Below, in pieces: positions 15,543-22,356 of a DNA stretch of 39,225 nt (position 1 is its first letter; each line of letters starts with the position of its first letter). Below the pieces are notes generated by a model. The model worked only from the letters and a program-made list of their open reading frames with translations. It made no database searches and was not told the origin of the DNA. The position numbers and the translations under genes are program-made. Source of the DNA: CAMYLR01 sp039588915 (lineage in GTDB: Bacteria > Gemmatimonadota > Gemmatimonadetes > JACCXV01 > JAHWKZ01); NCBI GenBank assembly GCA_039588915.1, contig JBDGYV010000012.1, forward strand, positions 1 to 39,225, written 5' to 3'.

Positions 15543-17858
15543 TCAGCGAACGTTTCTTCGTCTGAACCCTTCTGGCCGCCGGCGGCGGAGCCGTGTCGCT
15601 TCACGTAGACGTTTTTCCGCCCACGTGATCATTCGCTCCTGAGACCCGGGGCTCTCTTCCCCGCTCGCCGCCCGGTGGACGTAGCTCCCGTCCGGCTGCA
15701 TCTCCCAACCGTTCCGCTCATCATTGAGCTGAGCGTCAAGCAAGAACCGCAGATGGGCCCGCTGGGATAAGTCCTCAACGGGGAACAGGATCTCAACGCG
15801 ATTCTCCAGATTGCGCTTCATCAGGTCCGCCGAACCAATGTAATACTCGCTCTCACCACCGTTCGAGAAGTAGAAGACTCGGGTGTGCTCGAGAAAGCGA
15901 CCCACGATGCTGATCACGCGGACGTTTTCCGATAGGCCCGGAATGCCGGGCCGTAGACGACAGGTGTCGCGGACGATCAAGTCGACCTTAACCCCCGCCT
16001 GGGACGCTCGATAGAGAGCCCGGGTCGTGTCCGGATCCTCGAGCGCGTTGAGTTTGAACTGGACGTGACCAGGCGATTCGTCCGAGTGCATAGAGATCTC
16101 CCGGTCGATCTTCTTGAGGATCGAAGACTTCATGATCTTGGGCGCCGGCAGGACCTTACGATACCCCCGCTTGGGTCGGTAACCGGTGGTCAAGTAGTTG
16201 AACAGTTCGGTCAGATCCTGGCCAATTGTATCGTCGCACGTGATAAGGCCGAAGTCGGCGTAAAGGCGTGCCGTTTCCGCATGGTAGTTGCCGGTTCCTA
16301 GATGCGCGTACCGGCGAAGACCGTCGTAGTCCTGTCGCACGACCAAGATCGCCTTTGCATGCGTTTTCAAGCCTACAACGCCGTACGTGACGTGGATTCC
16401 AGCTTCTTCCAACCGGTTGGCCCAACGAATGTTCGCCTCCTCGTCAAAACGGGCTCTCAACTCGACCACGACCGCGACCTCCTTGCCGTTCCGGGCCGCC
16501 TCGATCAAATACCGAATCGCTTTCGAGTCCGCCGAGGTCCGGTAGAGCGTCATTTTCATCGCCCGGACCTTCGGATCCCGACTCGCCTCGCGCAGGAACC
16601 GCTCAACCGATGTCGCATACGACTGATACGGATGGTGGATCAGAATCGACTTCTGATCACGAATGATGTGGAAGATATTCCGCTCGCTCGTCATCTCGGG
16701 GTGCTCGACGGGCTGGAACGGTGGATAGAAGAGCTCGGCGTCCTTCAGCTCGAGCACTGCTTCCACACCCATGAGCTCGATCAGGTCGCCTACCGCCATC
16801 AGGCCTCGCACATTGAACACGTCGGATTGCTCGTCGAGACCTAGCTCCGCAGCCAACATACCCCGGTAGTCGTGCCTCATATCGGCGGCCACCTCGAGTC
16901 GTACGATCGGTGCGAACCGTCTTTGTCGCATCCCGGACTCGATCACCGCCAAGAGGTCGTCGGCGTTCTCCTCATCGATCGTCGTGTTGGCGTTCCGCGT
17001 CACCCGGAACATCGCATGGTCTTCGATCTCCATTTCTGGAAACAACAGATCGAGGTTGTTGGCGATAATGCTCTCCATGGTGACAAACGTGTTGCCCCCG
17101 CTGACCGGCAAGAACCGCGGGATGCCCACGCCAAGTGGAACCTTGACCCTCGCCAGCAGCGTGTCCTCGTCCTTTGGATACCGCAGGCTGACAAGCAGGT
17201 TGAGCGAGAGGTTCGATATGAACGGAAAGGGGTGCGCCGGGTCGGTCGCCTGCGGTGTTACCAGCGGAAACACATTTTCGAAGTAGTAATCACGGAGCTG
17301 CTCTCGCCCCTCCTCCGAGATCTTGTCAAACGTGGTAAGCGTGACGCTACGATCCTCGAGAGCCGCGATGACCGACTTCAGCACGCGACGACGACGCTTC
17401 TCTAGGGCTCGAACCAGCTCATAGCACTCGTCGATCTGTTGCAGCGGGGTTCGGCCGTCGACCGTAGCGAAATGCACACCGGCGCCAACCTGCTGCTTGA
17501 GGCCACCGATCCGTTTCATGAAGAACTCATCCAAGTTTGAGCTAGCGATCGAGACGAACTTGAGCTTCTCGAGCAGCGGCGTGTGGGGCAGTTCAGCCTC
17601 CGCGAGAACACGGAAGTTGAAGTTGAGCCACGTCAACTCACGGTTCAGGAAGTACTCCGGGAGACTGAGATCGTGGTCGACCCCGGGATCCACAACGGGC
17701 ACTGGAACCGAATCTTTCGGCGTGCGCAACGCCTTCTTTGTCGCGCGCTCGTTGGTTGGTTTTCTGTCGGGTCGGCGCGTTCGAGGTTTGGCCGTTGATA
17801 CACGGCCGTCGACGATCTTTTTGGTTAGCTCTGAATCGCGGGCGGTTCGTTCAACCAT
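15543..17858 (-). CDS. ppk1: Polyphosphate kinase 1
   Basis: 771-aa PPK1, which polymerises the ATP gamma-phosphate into polyphosphate. The start is ATG 17856-17858 (MVERTARDSE), because AGGAAG lies just upstream; longer readings are unsupported. Residues 1-65 are a Lys/Arg/Thr-rich extension absent from short PPK1s. The conserved core starts at LPEYFLNRELTWLNFNFRVL and SNLDEFFMKRIGGLKQQV. The phosphohistidine region is VVGLKTHAKAILV (His500 in an HxK motif) with YAHLGTGNYH just after, and the second catalytic His is His658 in FLEHTRVFYFSNG, followed by YIGSADLMKRN. The order of gene, 6-nt gap and CHAD gene suggests joint production. The zinc-ribbon gene 118 nt upstream may share the operon. 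Confidence 0.96.
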   Translation of the reverse strand: MVERTARDSELTKKIVDGRVSTAKPRTRRPDRKPTNERATKKALRTPKDSVPVPVVDPGVDHDLSLPEYFLNRELTWLNFNFRVLAEAELPHTPLLEKLKFVSIASSNLDEFFMKRIGGLKQQVGAGVHFATVDGRTPLQQIDECYELVRALEKRRRRVLKSVIAALEDRSVTLTTFDKISEEGREQLRDYYFENVFPLVTPQATDPAHPFPFISNLSLNLLVSLRYPKDEDTLLARVKVPLGVGIPRFLPVSGGNTFVTMESIIANNLDLLFPEMEIEDHAMFRVTRNANTTIDEENADDLLAVIESGMRQRRFAPIVRLEVAADMRHDYRGMLAAELGLDEQSDVFNVRGLMAVGDLIELMGVEAVLELKDAELFYPPFQPVEHPEMTSERNIFHIIRDQKSILIHHPYQSYATSVERFLREASRDPKVRAMKMTLYRTSADSKAIRYLIEAARNGKEVAVVVELRARFDEEANIRWANRLEEAGIHVTYGVVGLKTHAKAILVVRQDYDGLRRYAHLGTGNYHAETARLYADFGLITCDDTIGQDLTELFNYLTTGYRPKRGYRKVLPAPKIMKSSILKKIDREISMHSDESPGHVQFKLNALEDPDTTRALYRASQAGVKVDLIVRDTCRLRPGIPGLSENVRVISIVGRFLEHTRVFYFSNGGESEYYIGSADLMKRNLENRVEILFPVEDLSQRAHLRFLLDAQLNDERNGWEMQPDGSYVHRAASGEESPGSQERMITWAEKRLREATRLRRRRPEGFRRRNVR

Positions 17859-17976
17859 GCTTCTTCCTCGATGGTCGCAGGGTCCTGGGCACCCACGGGG
17901 CCGCAAATCCTACCACGCACCACGCCACGACGCAATTCCCGCGCCTGATCCACCAGGAACAACGCGTTTTTCGCGC

Positions 17977-18186
17977 CTAGTTCGTAAAGAAGTCGAATAC
18001 GCTTCCGAGCGTGCTGCTCTCGGCCTGGTACATCTCGGTGTAGCGACATCGGGCACACGTCAGCGTCGTAAAATGCCTGCCCTGGACATCGAAGATCTTA
18101 CTCCAGAAACCACCGGTAGCGCGCATCTGTCCGGTTTCGTATTCGGAGTGATCGCACTTCGGGCAGTGGAACGGTAGCTCGGCCAC
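17977..18186 (-). CDS. Small zinc-ribbon protein (zinc_ribbon_13-like)
   Basis: 69-aa protein. The start is GTG 18184-18186, because AAGGAGGT lies 6 nt upstream; an earlier in-frame GTG sits on that site itself. The first knuckle is FHCPKCDHSEYETGQMRATGG, cut here by the family's ETG turn, and the second is LTCARCRYTEMYQ. Between them lies FWSKIFDVQGRHFTT, and the end is STLGSVFDFFTN, closely matching the short nucleic-acid-binding zinc-ribbon proteins of the zinc_ribbon_13 type. One zinc should be held by the four Cys. The role of the family is not established. It is upstream of ppk1 on the same strand and divergent from sixA, sharing an 89-nt control region with it. Confidence 0.82.
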   Translation of the reverse strand: MAELPFHCPKCDHSEYETGQMRATGGFWSKIFDVQGRHFTTLTCARCRYTEMYQAESSTLGSVFDFFTN

Positions 18187-18275
18187 CTGCACACCTCCTT
18201 CGTCGGACCGCACTCGTCTCCCTGATGAACGAGTGGCCACGAATACCATGATAGCACAAACTCTAACTGAAGCTT

Positions 18276-18785
18276 ATGCGGACTCTACTCGTATTTCGGC
18301 ACGGGAAGTCAGACTGGGGCGCGGATTACGATCGCGATCACAACCGCCCTGTCGCCAAGCGTGGTCGGCGAGCGTCAAAACTCATGGGCAAGTACCTCGC
18401 CTCGATCGACGTGATGCCGGACCAAGTGCTTACGTCGTCGGCGACTCGCGCGTGTCAAACGGTCGAGCTCGCCGCCGAGGCCGGCAAATGGGAGTGTCCG
18501 ATTCGAGTTACCGAACAGCTCTACGGAGCGTCCGTTGATTCCGTTATCGACGAAATTCGGAGCGAGCCCGAGACCACCGATACACTCCTGATCGCCGGTC
18601 ACGAGCCGACATGGTCGAGCGTGGTAAGCGCGCTAGCGGGTCGCTCGATATCGCACTTCCCGACCGCCGCCGTCGCCTGCATCGAGTTCGACGTCGATCA
18701 GTGGTCTGAGATTGAATTCGAATCGGGTCGTCTCGCCTGGCACGTAACGCCGAAGCAACTCAAGCAAGAAGGCTTCGAGGGATAG
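18276..18785 (+). CDS. sixA: SixA-type phosphohistidine phosphatase
   Basis: 169-aa member of the histidine-phosphatase (phosphoglycerate-mutase-like) superfamily. The catalytic RHG is at residues 8-10 (MRTLLVFRHGKSDWG), with RPVAKRGRRASKLMGKYLA next, the SSATRACQTVELAAEA helix, and the second His in LLIAGHEPTWSSVV. SixA proteins remove phosphate from phosphohistidines, classically ArcB HPt or PTS proteins. PPK1 works through phosphohistidine intermediates and CHAD proteins often neighbour SixA genes, so a link to polyphosphate metabolism is a reasonable inference rather than shown. It ends 8 nt before the convergent CDGSH gene with no terminator between. The C-terminal extension after WHVTP is short. 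Confidence 0.87.
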   Translation: MRTLLVFRHGKSDWGADYDRDHNRPVAKRGRRASKLMGKYLASIDVMPDQVLTSSATRACQTVELAAEAGKWECPIRVTEQLYGASVDSVIDEIRSEPETTDTLLIAGHEPTWSSVVSALAGRSISHFPTAAVACIEFDVDQWSEIEFESGRLAWHVTPKQLKQEGFEG

Positions 18786-18793
18786 AGCGGCGG

Positions 18794-19447
18794 CTAGTTC
18801 TTGTCGTCGCGGAACTTCACGTGCCAGTGAGATCCGTCACAGAAGGGCTTGTTCTTGGACTGACCGCACCGGCAAAGCGTGTAGTGTTCCTTTGACGCCC
18901 CTTCTCCCTGCTCCGGCCCAGCCAACTCGATCCCACCGGTGACCGCGTAGGGACCGTTCTGGGTGACCGTAACCATCGGTTTGCGGTCCTGATCGCGATG
19001 CTCCTCGTCCTCGATCGAGTAGCTCAGCGCGCCGGAAGGGCACTTCTTGATCGTCGCAATGATCTCTTCGACGTCGGCCGCGTCGGGATCGATCCAGGGT
19101 TCCATCTTCAGCTTGAAGACCGCCGCTAAACCGTCCGTGCAGCGACCCGCATGCGCACAGATTCCACGGTTGTCGTGGATCGTGATCTTCTTTCCGGCGC
19201 AATCCTCGCGCTTGTTGAGGCTCCCATCCGTCAGCTTGGCGTCCGAGAAGTCGTTGGTGCCATGCGTCCCGTCGCAAAACGGCTTGTTCGCCGATCCCCC
19301 ACACCGGCACAGCGCCACACCACGCACGTTGGCGCGTGGCTCCCCCTTTGAGCTCTGCAGATAAGGGATTTCACGCAGCGTCTGGTCGGGGATCAGGTAG
19401 TAGGGACCGTTCGGGAGTGGAACGAGCATCGGTTTTGAGTCAGCCAT
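18794..19447 (-). CDS. CDGSH / Fer4_19 / CDGSH iron-sulfur protein
   Basis: 217-aa protein with three iron-sulfur modules in order. The first CDGSH motif is CRCGGSANKPFCDGTH (ligands C47, C49, C58, H62). The middle is a divergent mono-cluster ferredoxin-like domain (ICAHAGRC at 97-103 and KCPSGALSYSI from 136). The second CDGSH motif is CRCGQSKNKPFCDGSH (C192, C194, C203, H207). Each CDGSH motif should carry a 2Fe-2S cluster with 3-Cys/1-His ligation, redox- and pH-sensitive in the family. No signal peptide, so it is cytoplasmic. GGAGGGG lies 5 nt before the ATG. Expected roles are redox or cluster transfer; no partner is encoded beside it. Fusion of both types is known but not common. Confidence 0.9.
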   Translation of the reverse strand: MADSKPMLVPLPNGPYYLIPDQTLREIPYLQSSKGEPRANVRGVALCRCGGSANKPFCDGTHGTNDFSDAKLTDGSLNKREDCAGKKITIHDNRGICAHAGRCTDGLAAVFKLKMEPWIDPDAADVEEIIATIKKCPSGALSYSIEDEEHRDQDRKPMVTVTQNGPYAVTGGIELAGPEQGEGASKEHYTLCRCGQSKNKPFCDGSHWHVKFRDDKN

Positions 19448-19486
19448 GGCAACCCCTCCTTCAGGTGGCCGACAGACTAGCCGATA

Positions 19487-19972
19487 CTATCGGGGGATGG
19501 CCAACTCCACCGTGCCGACCTCGAGCGCGACCGCCTCCCCATCGGGCCGGAGGTCAACGACGATCAAGTACTCGCCGTCTGGAAGATCCGCACCCAGGAT
19601 GTCCCGCGCACTGGCGATCGGCGTGCTGAACGAACGTTGCTCACCGGGATCCAGTTCGACCGGAATCAAAACCGTTATGCAGGCGACGCTTTGGGTCCAG
19701 ACTAGACCCTTGTTACCGTTCGTCTCAAACGCGCTGAGGAGCGCGACGCATCCGTCGGGGAATACTACCGTGACTCGCTCGTCACCGGTGTTTTCAATCG
19801 TCAGCCTGCCGACGAGTTGCACCGGGAACGACTCCATGACGTCCACCCGCGCGCTGAATTCGACATCGTCCGGGCCAGCGCCGGTGGGATCGACGCTGCA
19901 GGCGATCGTAAGCGCGGCTATTCCGAACAGGGGGGGCATGGCCTGGAAACCAGATCTCACTATCGAACCCAT
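19487..19972 (-). CDS. BsuPI-like secreted protein, possible lipoprotein
   Basis: 161-aa protein. An N-terminal hydrophobic stretch (MPPLFGIAALTIACSVDP) ends in TIAC, close to a lipobox but with Thr where Leu/Val is usual. The mature part is an all-beta domain: VELDPGEQRSFSTPI and LPDGEYLIVVDL are the features shared with BsuPI-type intracellular proteinase-inhibitor domains, along with LVGRLTIENTGDERVTVVFPDG. Inhibitor activity is not shown for most family members. Start is uncertain: the ATG at 19970-19972 directly abuts GAGAGG, a GTG 12 nt later has better spacing and gives an Arg-containing n-region, and an internal ATG would leave a short signal. Two Cys in the body (DGCVALL and VACITV) could form a disulfide outside the cytoplasm. 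Confidence 0.65.
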   Translation of the reverse strand: MGSIVRSGFQAMPPLFGIAALTIACSVDPTGAGPDDVEFSARVDVMESFPVQLVGRLTIENTGDERVTVVFPDGCVALLSAFETNGNKGLVWTQSVACITVLIPVELDPGEQRSFSTPIASARDILGADLPDGEYLIVVDLRPDGEAVALEVGTVELAIPR

Positions 19973-20043
19973 CCTCTCGTTGACGAACCCGTGGTGCCTT
20001 ACCTACCTAAACTCCCAATCGCGGCCGAAGGTTCAGCGGCAAA

Positions 20044-20123
20044 TTGACTCCCTACACCCTTTATAGTATCGATTACTGATCGGGGCGTTTCGGGTGACGC
20101 CCCGGATTCCCGATCGGGAGGAG
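20044..20123 (+). promoter_or_regulatory. Candidate promoter and structured leader of the small membrane gene
   Basis: TTGACT (20044-20049) is followed after 17 nt by TATCGA (20067-20072), a passable sigma70 promoter. The leader can form three competing helices: CGGGGCGT (20081-20088) with ACGCCCCG (20097-20104); GATCGGG (20078-20084) with CCCGATC (20109-20115); and the self-palindrome CCCGATCGGG (20109-20118). The last overlaps the Shine-Dalgarno GGGAGGAG (20116-20123). The helices cannot all form at once, so ribosome access may depend on which wins. Pairings are seen directly; any switching is inference. Confidence 0.45.
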
Positions 20124-20130
20124 AATCGAC

Positions 20131-20400
20131 ATGGACTCCGGAAGCTTTTTCGCACTGCTCGTGATCAGCGTCGTCGTGGCGGCGATCCTGCACTACGGGC
20201 TCAAGTTCTACGTCCGAGCGGGGCTGACTTCCTTCGTTTCGAAGGTCATCTTCGGCTATATCGGCGCGTCGTGGTTCGGGGCGATGTTCGGCCAGTGGGG
20301 ACCGACCAATGGCACTGTCTACTACGTTCCAGCGGTCCTAGGAGCGGCAGCCTTGCTGGTGCTCGTCGTCGACATCGTCAAGACGGTTCACTCCAGGTAG
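20131..20400 (+). CDS. Small membrane protein, GlsB/YeaQ-like
   Basis: 89-aa protein with three hydrophobic segments: FFALLVISVVVAAILHYGL, VIFGYIGASWFGAMFG and YVPAVLGAAALLVLVVDIV. The Gly-rich second segment and the order resemble the small transglycosylase-associated (GlsB/YeaQ/YmgE) membrane proteins, though the usual GLVAG opening is missing, so the match is suggestive only. The ATG lies 7 nt after GGGAGGAG. The leader is strongly structured. The next gene on this strand, the MBL-fold enzyme, begins about 50 nt after the stop beyond a second hairpin, so the two may be cotranscribed. Role unknown; relatives are often stress-induced. Confidence 0.7.
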   Translation: MDSGSFFALLVISVVVAAILHYGLKFYVRAGLTSFVSKVIFGYIGASWFGAMFGQWGPTNGTVYYVPAVLGAAALLVLVVDIVKTVHSR

Positions 20401-20436
20401 GAGCTGTTTCGGAGAACACAACGCCAAGAAACAAGA

Positions 20437-20466
20437 GGGGGTCACCGCCTATCCCGCGTGACCCCC
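20437..20466 (+). promoter_or_regulatory. Stem-loop at the start of the MBL-fold gene
   Basis: A perfect 9-bp stem, GGGGGTCAC (20437-20445) with GTGACCCCC (20458-20466), encloses a 12-nt loop. The left arm contains most of the only good Shine-Dalgarno-like sequence for the next gene (AGAGGGGG, 20434-20441), and the most probable start region lies in the loop. No T-run follows, so a simple terminator is unlikely. It may be a translation-control hairpin or an attenuator between the two genes. Confidence 0.5.
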
Positions 20467-21377
20467 TGTGTCGGTTCACGACCGTCGTCCTGTTGGCCCT
20501 CGCGTGTCTCGCCGCCTCTGCGCTCACAAGCTCTGCGCAGGTTGCGCCCGCGTCACAGACCAAAGTCGAACTCATCCTGCTGGGGACCGGCTACCCACGC
20601 CCGGACCCGGAAACGGCCGGTCCCGCCGCAGCCGTCGTCGTCAACGGTAGGGTCTTTGTCGTTGACGCCGGCCGAAACGTGACCAACCGGCTGTGGGCAA
20701 CCGACTACCCACTCAAGGACATCCAAGCTGTCTTCTTGACCCACCTTCACTCCGATCACATCAGCGGGCTGCCCGATCTCTTCACCACCTCCTGGATCTT
20801 TAGTCGCTACACGCCGCTAGAGCTCTATGGCCCGGCAGGGACAGAAAACGTGGCCGATGCGATGCTGAAGATGTTCGAGGTCGACATCCCGATCCGACGC
20901 GATCTGACCGAGCTCCACGCCGCCGAAGGCGCCACCATCAATCCTCATGAGATCTACGAAGACGGGATCGTCTACGAAGACGCGGACGTCCGCGTCACCG
21001 CGTTCCGCGTGAACCATGAACCGGTCAAGCACGCGCTCGGTTACAAGTTCGAGACGGAACAAGAGACAATCGTCATCAGCGGTGACACCCGCCCTAGCGA
21101 AAACCTGATCAAGCACGCCCGTGGCGCAGATATCCTCGTTCACGAAGCCTACCTGCCCGAGCATTTCGACCGCGTGGACTCGAAAGAAGTGGCTGAAAAC
21201 CTGAAGCGCTATCACACCAGTGCAACCGAAGCTGGTGAGGTCGCCGCCGCTGCTGGCGTCAACGTCTTAGTGCTCACGCATCTCATCCCGGCTGGCGCTG
21301 AAGAAACCTTCATCGCCCGCGCTTCGAAGCACTTCACGGGAAAGATCGTCGTTGGGCGTGACTTGATGCGGTTTTAG
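20451..21377 (+). CDS. Secreted metallo-beta-lactamase-fold hydrolase (RNase Z/arylsulfatase-like)
   Basis: About 308 aa. A signal peptide is clear (CRFTTVVLLALACLAASALT then SSAQVAP). The MBL fold follows: ELILLGTGYPRPDPETAGP, VVDAGRNVTNRLW, the metal site LTHLHSDHISGLPDLF (HxHxDH), VTAFRVNHEPVKHALGYKF, the bridging Asp in VISGDTRPS, and the last His in LVLTHLIPAG. The layout matches the tRNase Z/arylsulfatase-like branch, but export argues against tRNA processing. The start is unresolved. No ATG, GTG or TTG lies in frame between the upstream gene and the signal peptide. Candidates are ATC at 20451, 9 nt after AGAGGGGG, or CTG at 20466. I give the ATC position. A base error or a rare start codon would explain it. 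Confidence 0.82.
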   Translation: MPRDPLCRFTTVVLLALACLAASALTSSAQVAPASQTKVELILLGTGYPRPDPETAGPAAAVVVNGRVFVVDAGRNVTNRLWATDYPLKDIQAVFLTHLHSDHISGLPDLFTTSWIFSRYTPLELYGPAGTENVADAMLKMFEVDIPIRRDLTELHAAEGATINPHEIYEDGIVYEDADVRVTAFRVNHEPVKHALGYKFETEQETIVISGDTRPSENLIKHARGADILVHEAYLPEHFDRVDSKEVAENLKRYHTSATEAGEVAAAAGVNVLVLTHLIPAGAEETFIARASKHFTGKIVVGRDLMRF

Positions 21378-21379
21378 GC

Positions 21380-21406
21380 GCGGGGGTTAGGCGACGCCTC
21401 CCCCGC
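21380..21406. terminator. Shared terminator-like hairpin between convergent genes
   Basis: GCGGGGG (21380-21386) pairs with CCCCCGC (21400-21406), with an inner AGG/CCT extension and a 5-nt loop. It starts 3 nt after the stop of the MBL-fold gene and lies 19 nt from the stop of the convergent gene, so it could end transcription from both sides. Neither side has a proper T-run, so Rho-independent function is not certain. Confidence 0.5.
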
Positions 21407-21424
21407 CACTGAAGGCTGGGGCGA

Positions 21425-22081
21425 TCAGTTCACCATTCGCTTGAGCCGGAAGCCGACCTTGCCGACCTCGACAAGATCGCTGACATCAAAACTGATTCTG
21501 TAGCCCTTCACCGTTCCACCCACACTAAGGCCGAGCCTGCCGGCCAGCGCGTCATCGACGTCAACCCCGACGTTGAAGCCTTTCACCTCACGCTGGACAC
21601 GCAACCCGAGTCTACCGTCCAAAGCGGCTTCCATATCCGTGTCGACATCGAGACCGGCGGTCGCCCAGCTGGTTGAGTTCTCGATCCGATTGTAGAGGCC
21701 TTCGAACCGGTTGTAGAAGCCCTCCGCCCGCTGGTACCAGCGATACAAACCACTCCCCTCGAATCGTTTCGCAAAATCCTTCTTGGCCTTGATGACGGCG
21801 TCGTCACCGCTGCTCCGGCGGTCTTTTCGCAGCTTGACCCCAAAGTCCTTGGCGAAGTCGCGTTGAAACGAGTCGAAACGGTCCTGAATGTCGACCTCAG
21901 GGAGGATCGATGTGTCGGTTGCGTTCGGCGCCAGTGGAGCGCCGGTTTCCGGGGATGGCGACTCGCTCTCTTGAGCGCTGACCGGGTAAGCCATCCCTGC
22001 GGCCAATCCAAACACCAGAGCGACCCGACACACCGTCGGACGCACTGGGTTGAACTTCAGGGAGCTACCCGCTCGACCCAC
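21425..22081 (-). CDS. Exported protein with repeated GRLGL...VKG beta units
   Basis: 218-aa protein of unknown function. The start is GTG 22079-22081, 5 nt after GGAG. The signal peptide is VCRVALVFGLAAGMAYPVSA with likely cleavage before QES. A Pro/Ser/Thr linker follows (about 38-62), then a helical, aromatic region (residues 64-135) with RFDSFQRDFAKDFGVKLRKD and the near-repeat GFYNRFEGLYNRIEN. The C-terminal 75 residues show a repeating unit: AALDGRLGLRVQREVKGFNV, then DALAGRLGLSVGGTVKGYRI, then a third, looser copy around VEVGKVGFRLKRMVN. The alternating pattern suggests amphipathic beta strands, perhaps part of an outer-membrane or periplasmic structure. It is last before the shared terminator-like hairpin and stands alone on its strand. 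Confidence 0.65.
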   Translation of the reverse strand: MGRAGSSLKFNPVRPTVCRVALVFGLAAGMAYPVSAQESESPSPETGAPLAPNATDTSILPEVDIQDRFDSFQRDFAKDFGVKLRKDRRSSGDDAVIKAKKDFAKRFEGSGLYRWYQRAEGFYNRFEGLYNRIENSTSWATAGLDVDTDMEAALDGRLGLRVQREVKGFNVGVDVDDALAGRLGLSVGGTVKGYRISFDVSDLVEVGKVGFRLKRMVN

Positions 22082-22267
22082 TCGAGCTCCTCATCAAGGA
22101 TGACGATGTCATGCTCAGGGGTGAGAGACACCGCCACTCTTGAAGATGTCGTTTCTCTGGTCGAAGTCGCAAACGGTGGCCTCCTTGGCAGTTGGTTCTA
22201 CCTGAGGAACGCACGACGGCCTGATCTTGTGGCGGAGCCGCTGGCGATGAGCGACACGGCTTGCCTT

Positions 22268-22307
22268 GAAAAAGAGGGGCGCGGCCGCTTTGCGCAAGCG
22301 ACCGCGC
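22268..22307 (-). terminator. Rho-independent terminator of the TadG-like gene
   Basis: On the minus strand GCGCGG-T-CGCTT, loop GCGCA, AAGCG-G-CCGCGC (22279-22307) forms an 11-bp stem with one mismatch, followed by CCCTCTTTTTC (T-run at 22268-22275). Stem, loop and T-run are all of the classical form. It lies 50 nt downstream of the stop of the TadG-like gene. Between here and 22082 I see no gene. Confidence 0.85.
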
Positions 22308-22356
22308 TCAGGAGGAGGGGGAACCTAGGTGGGCCGCTCCAGCGACCCGAATCTCG

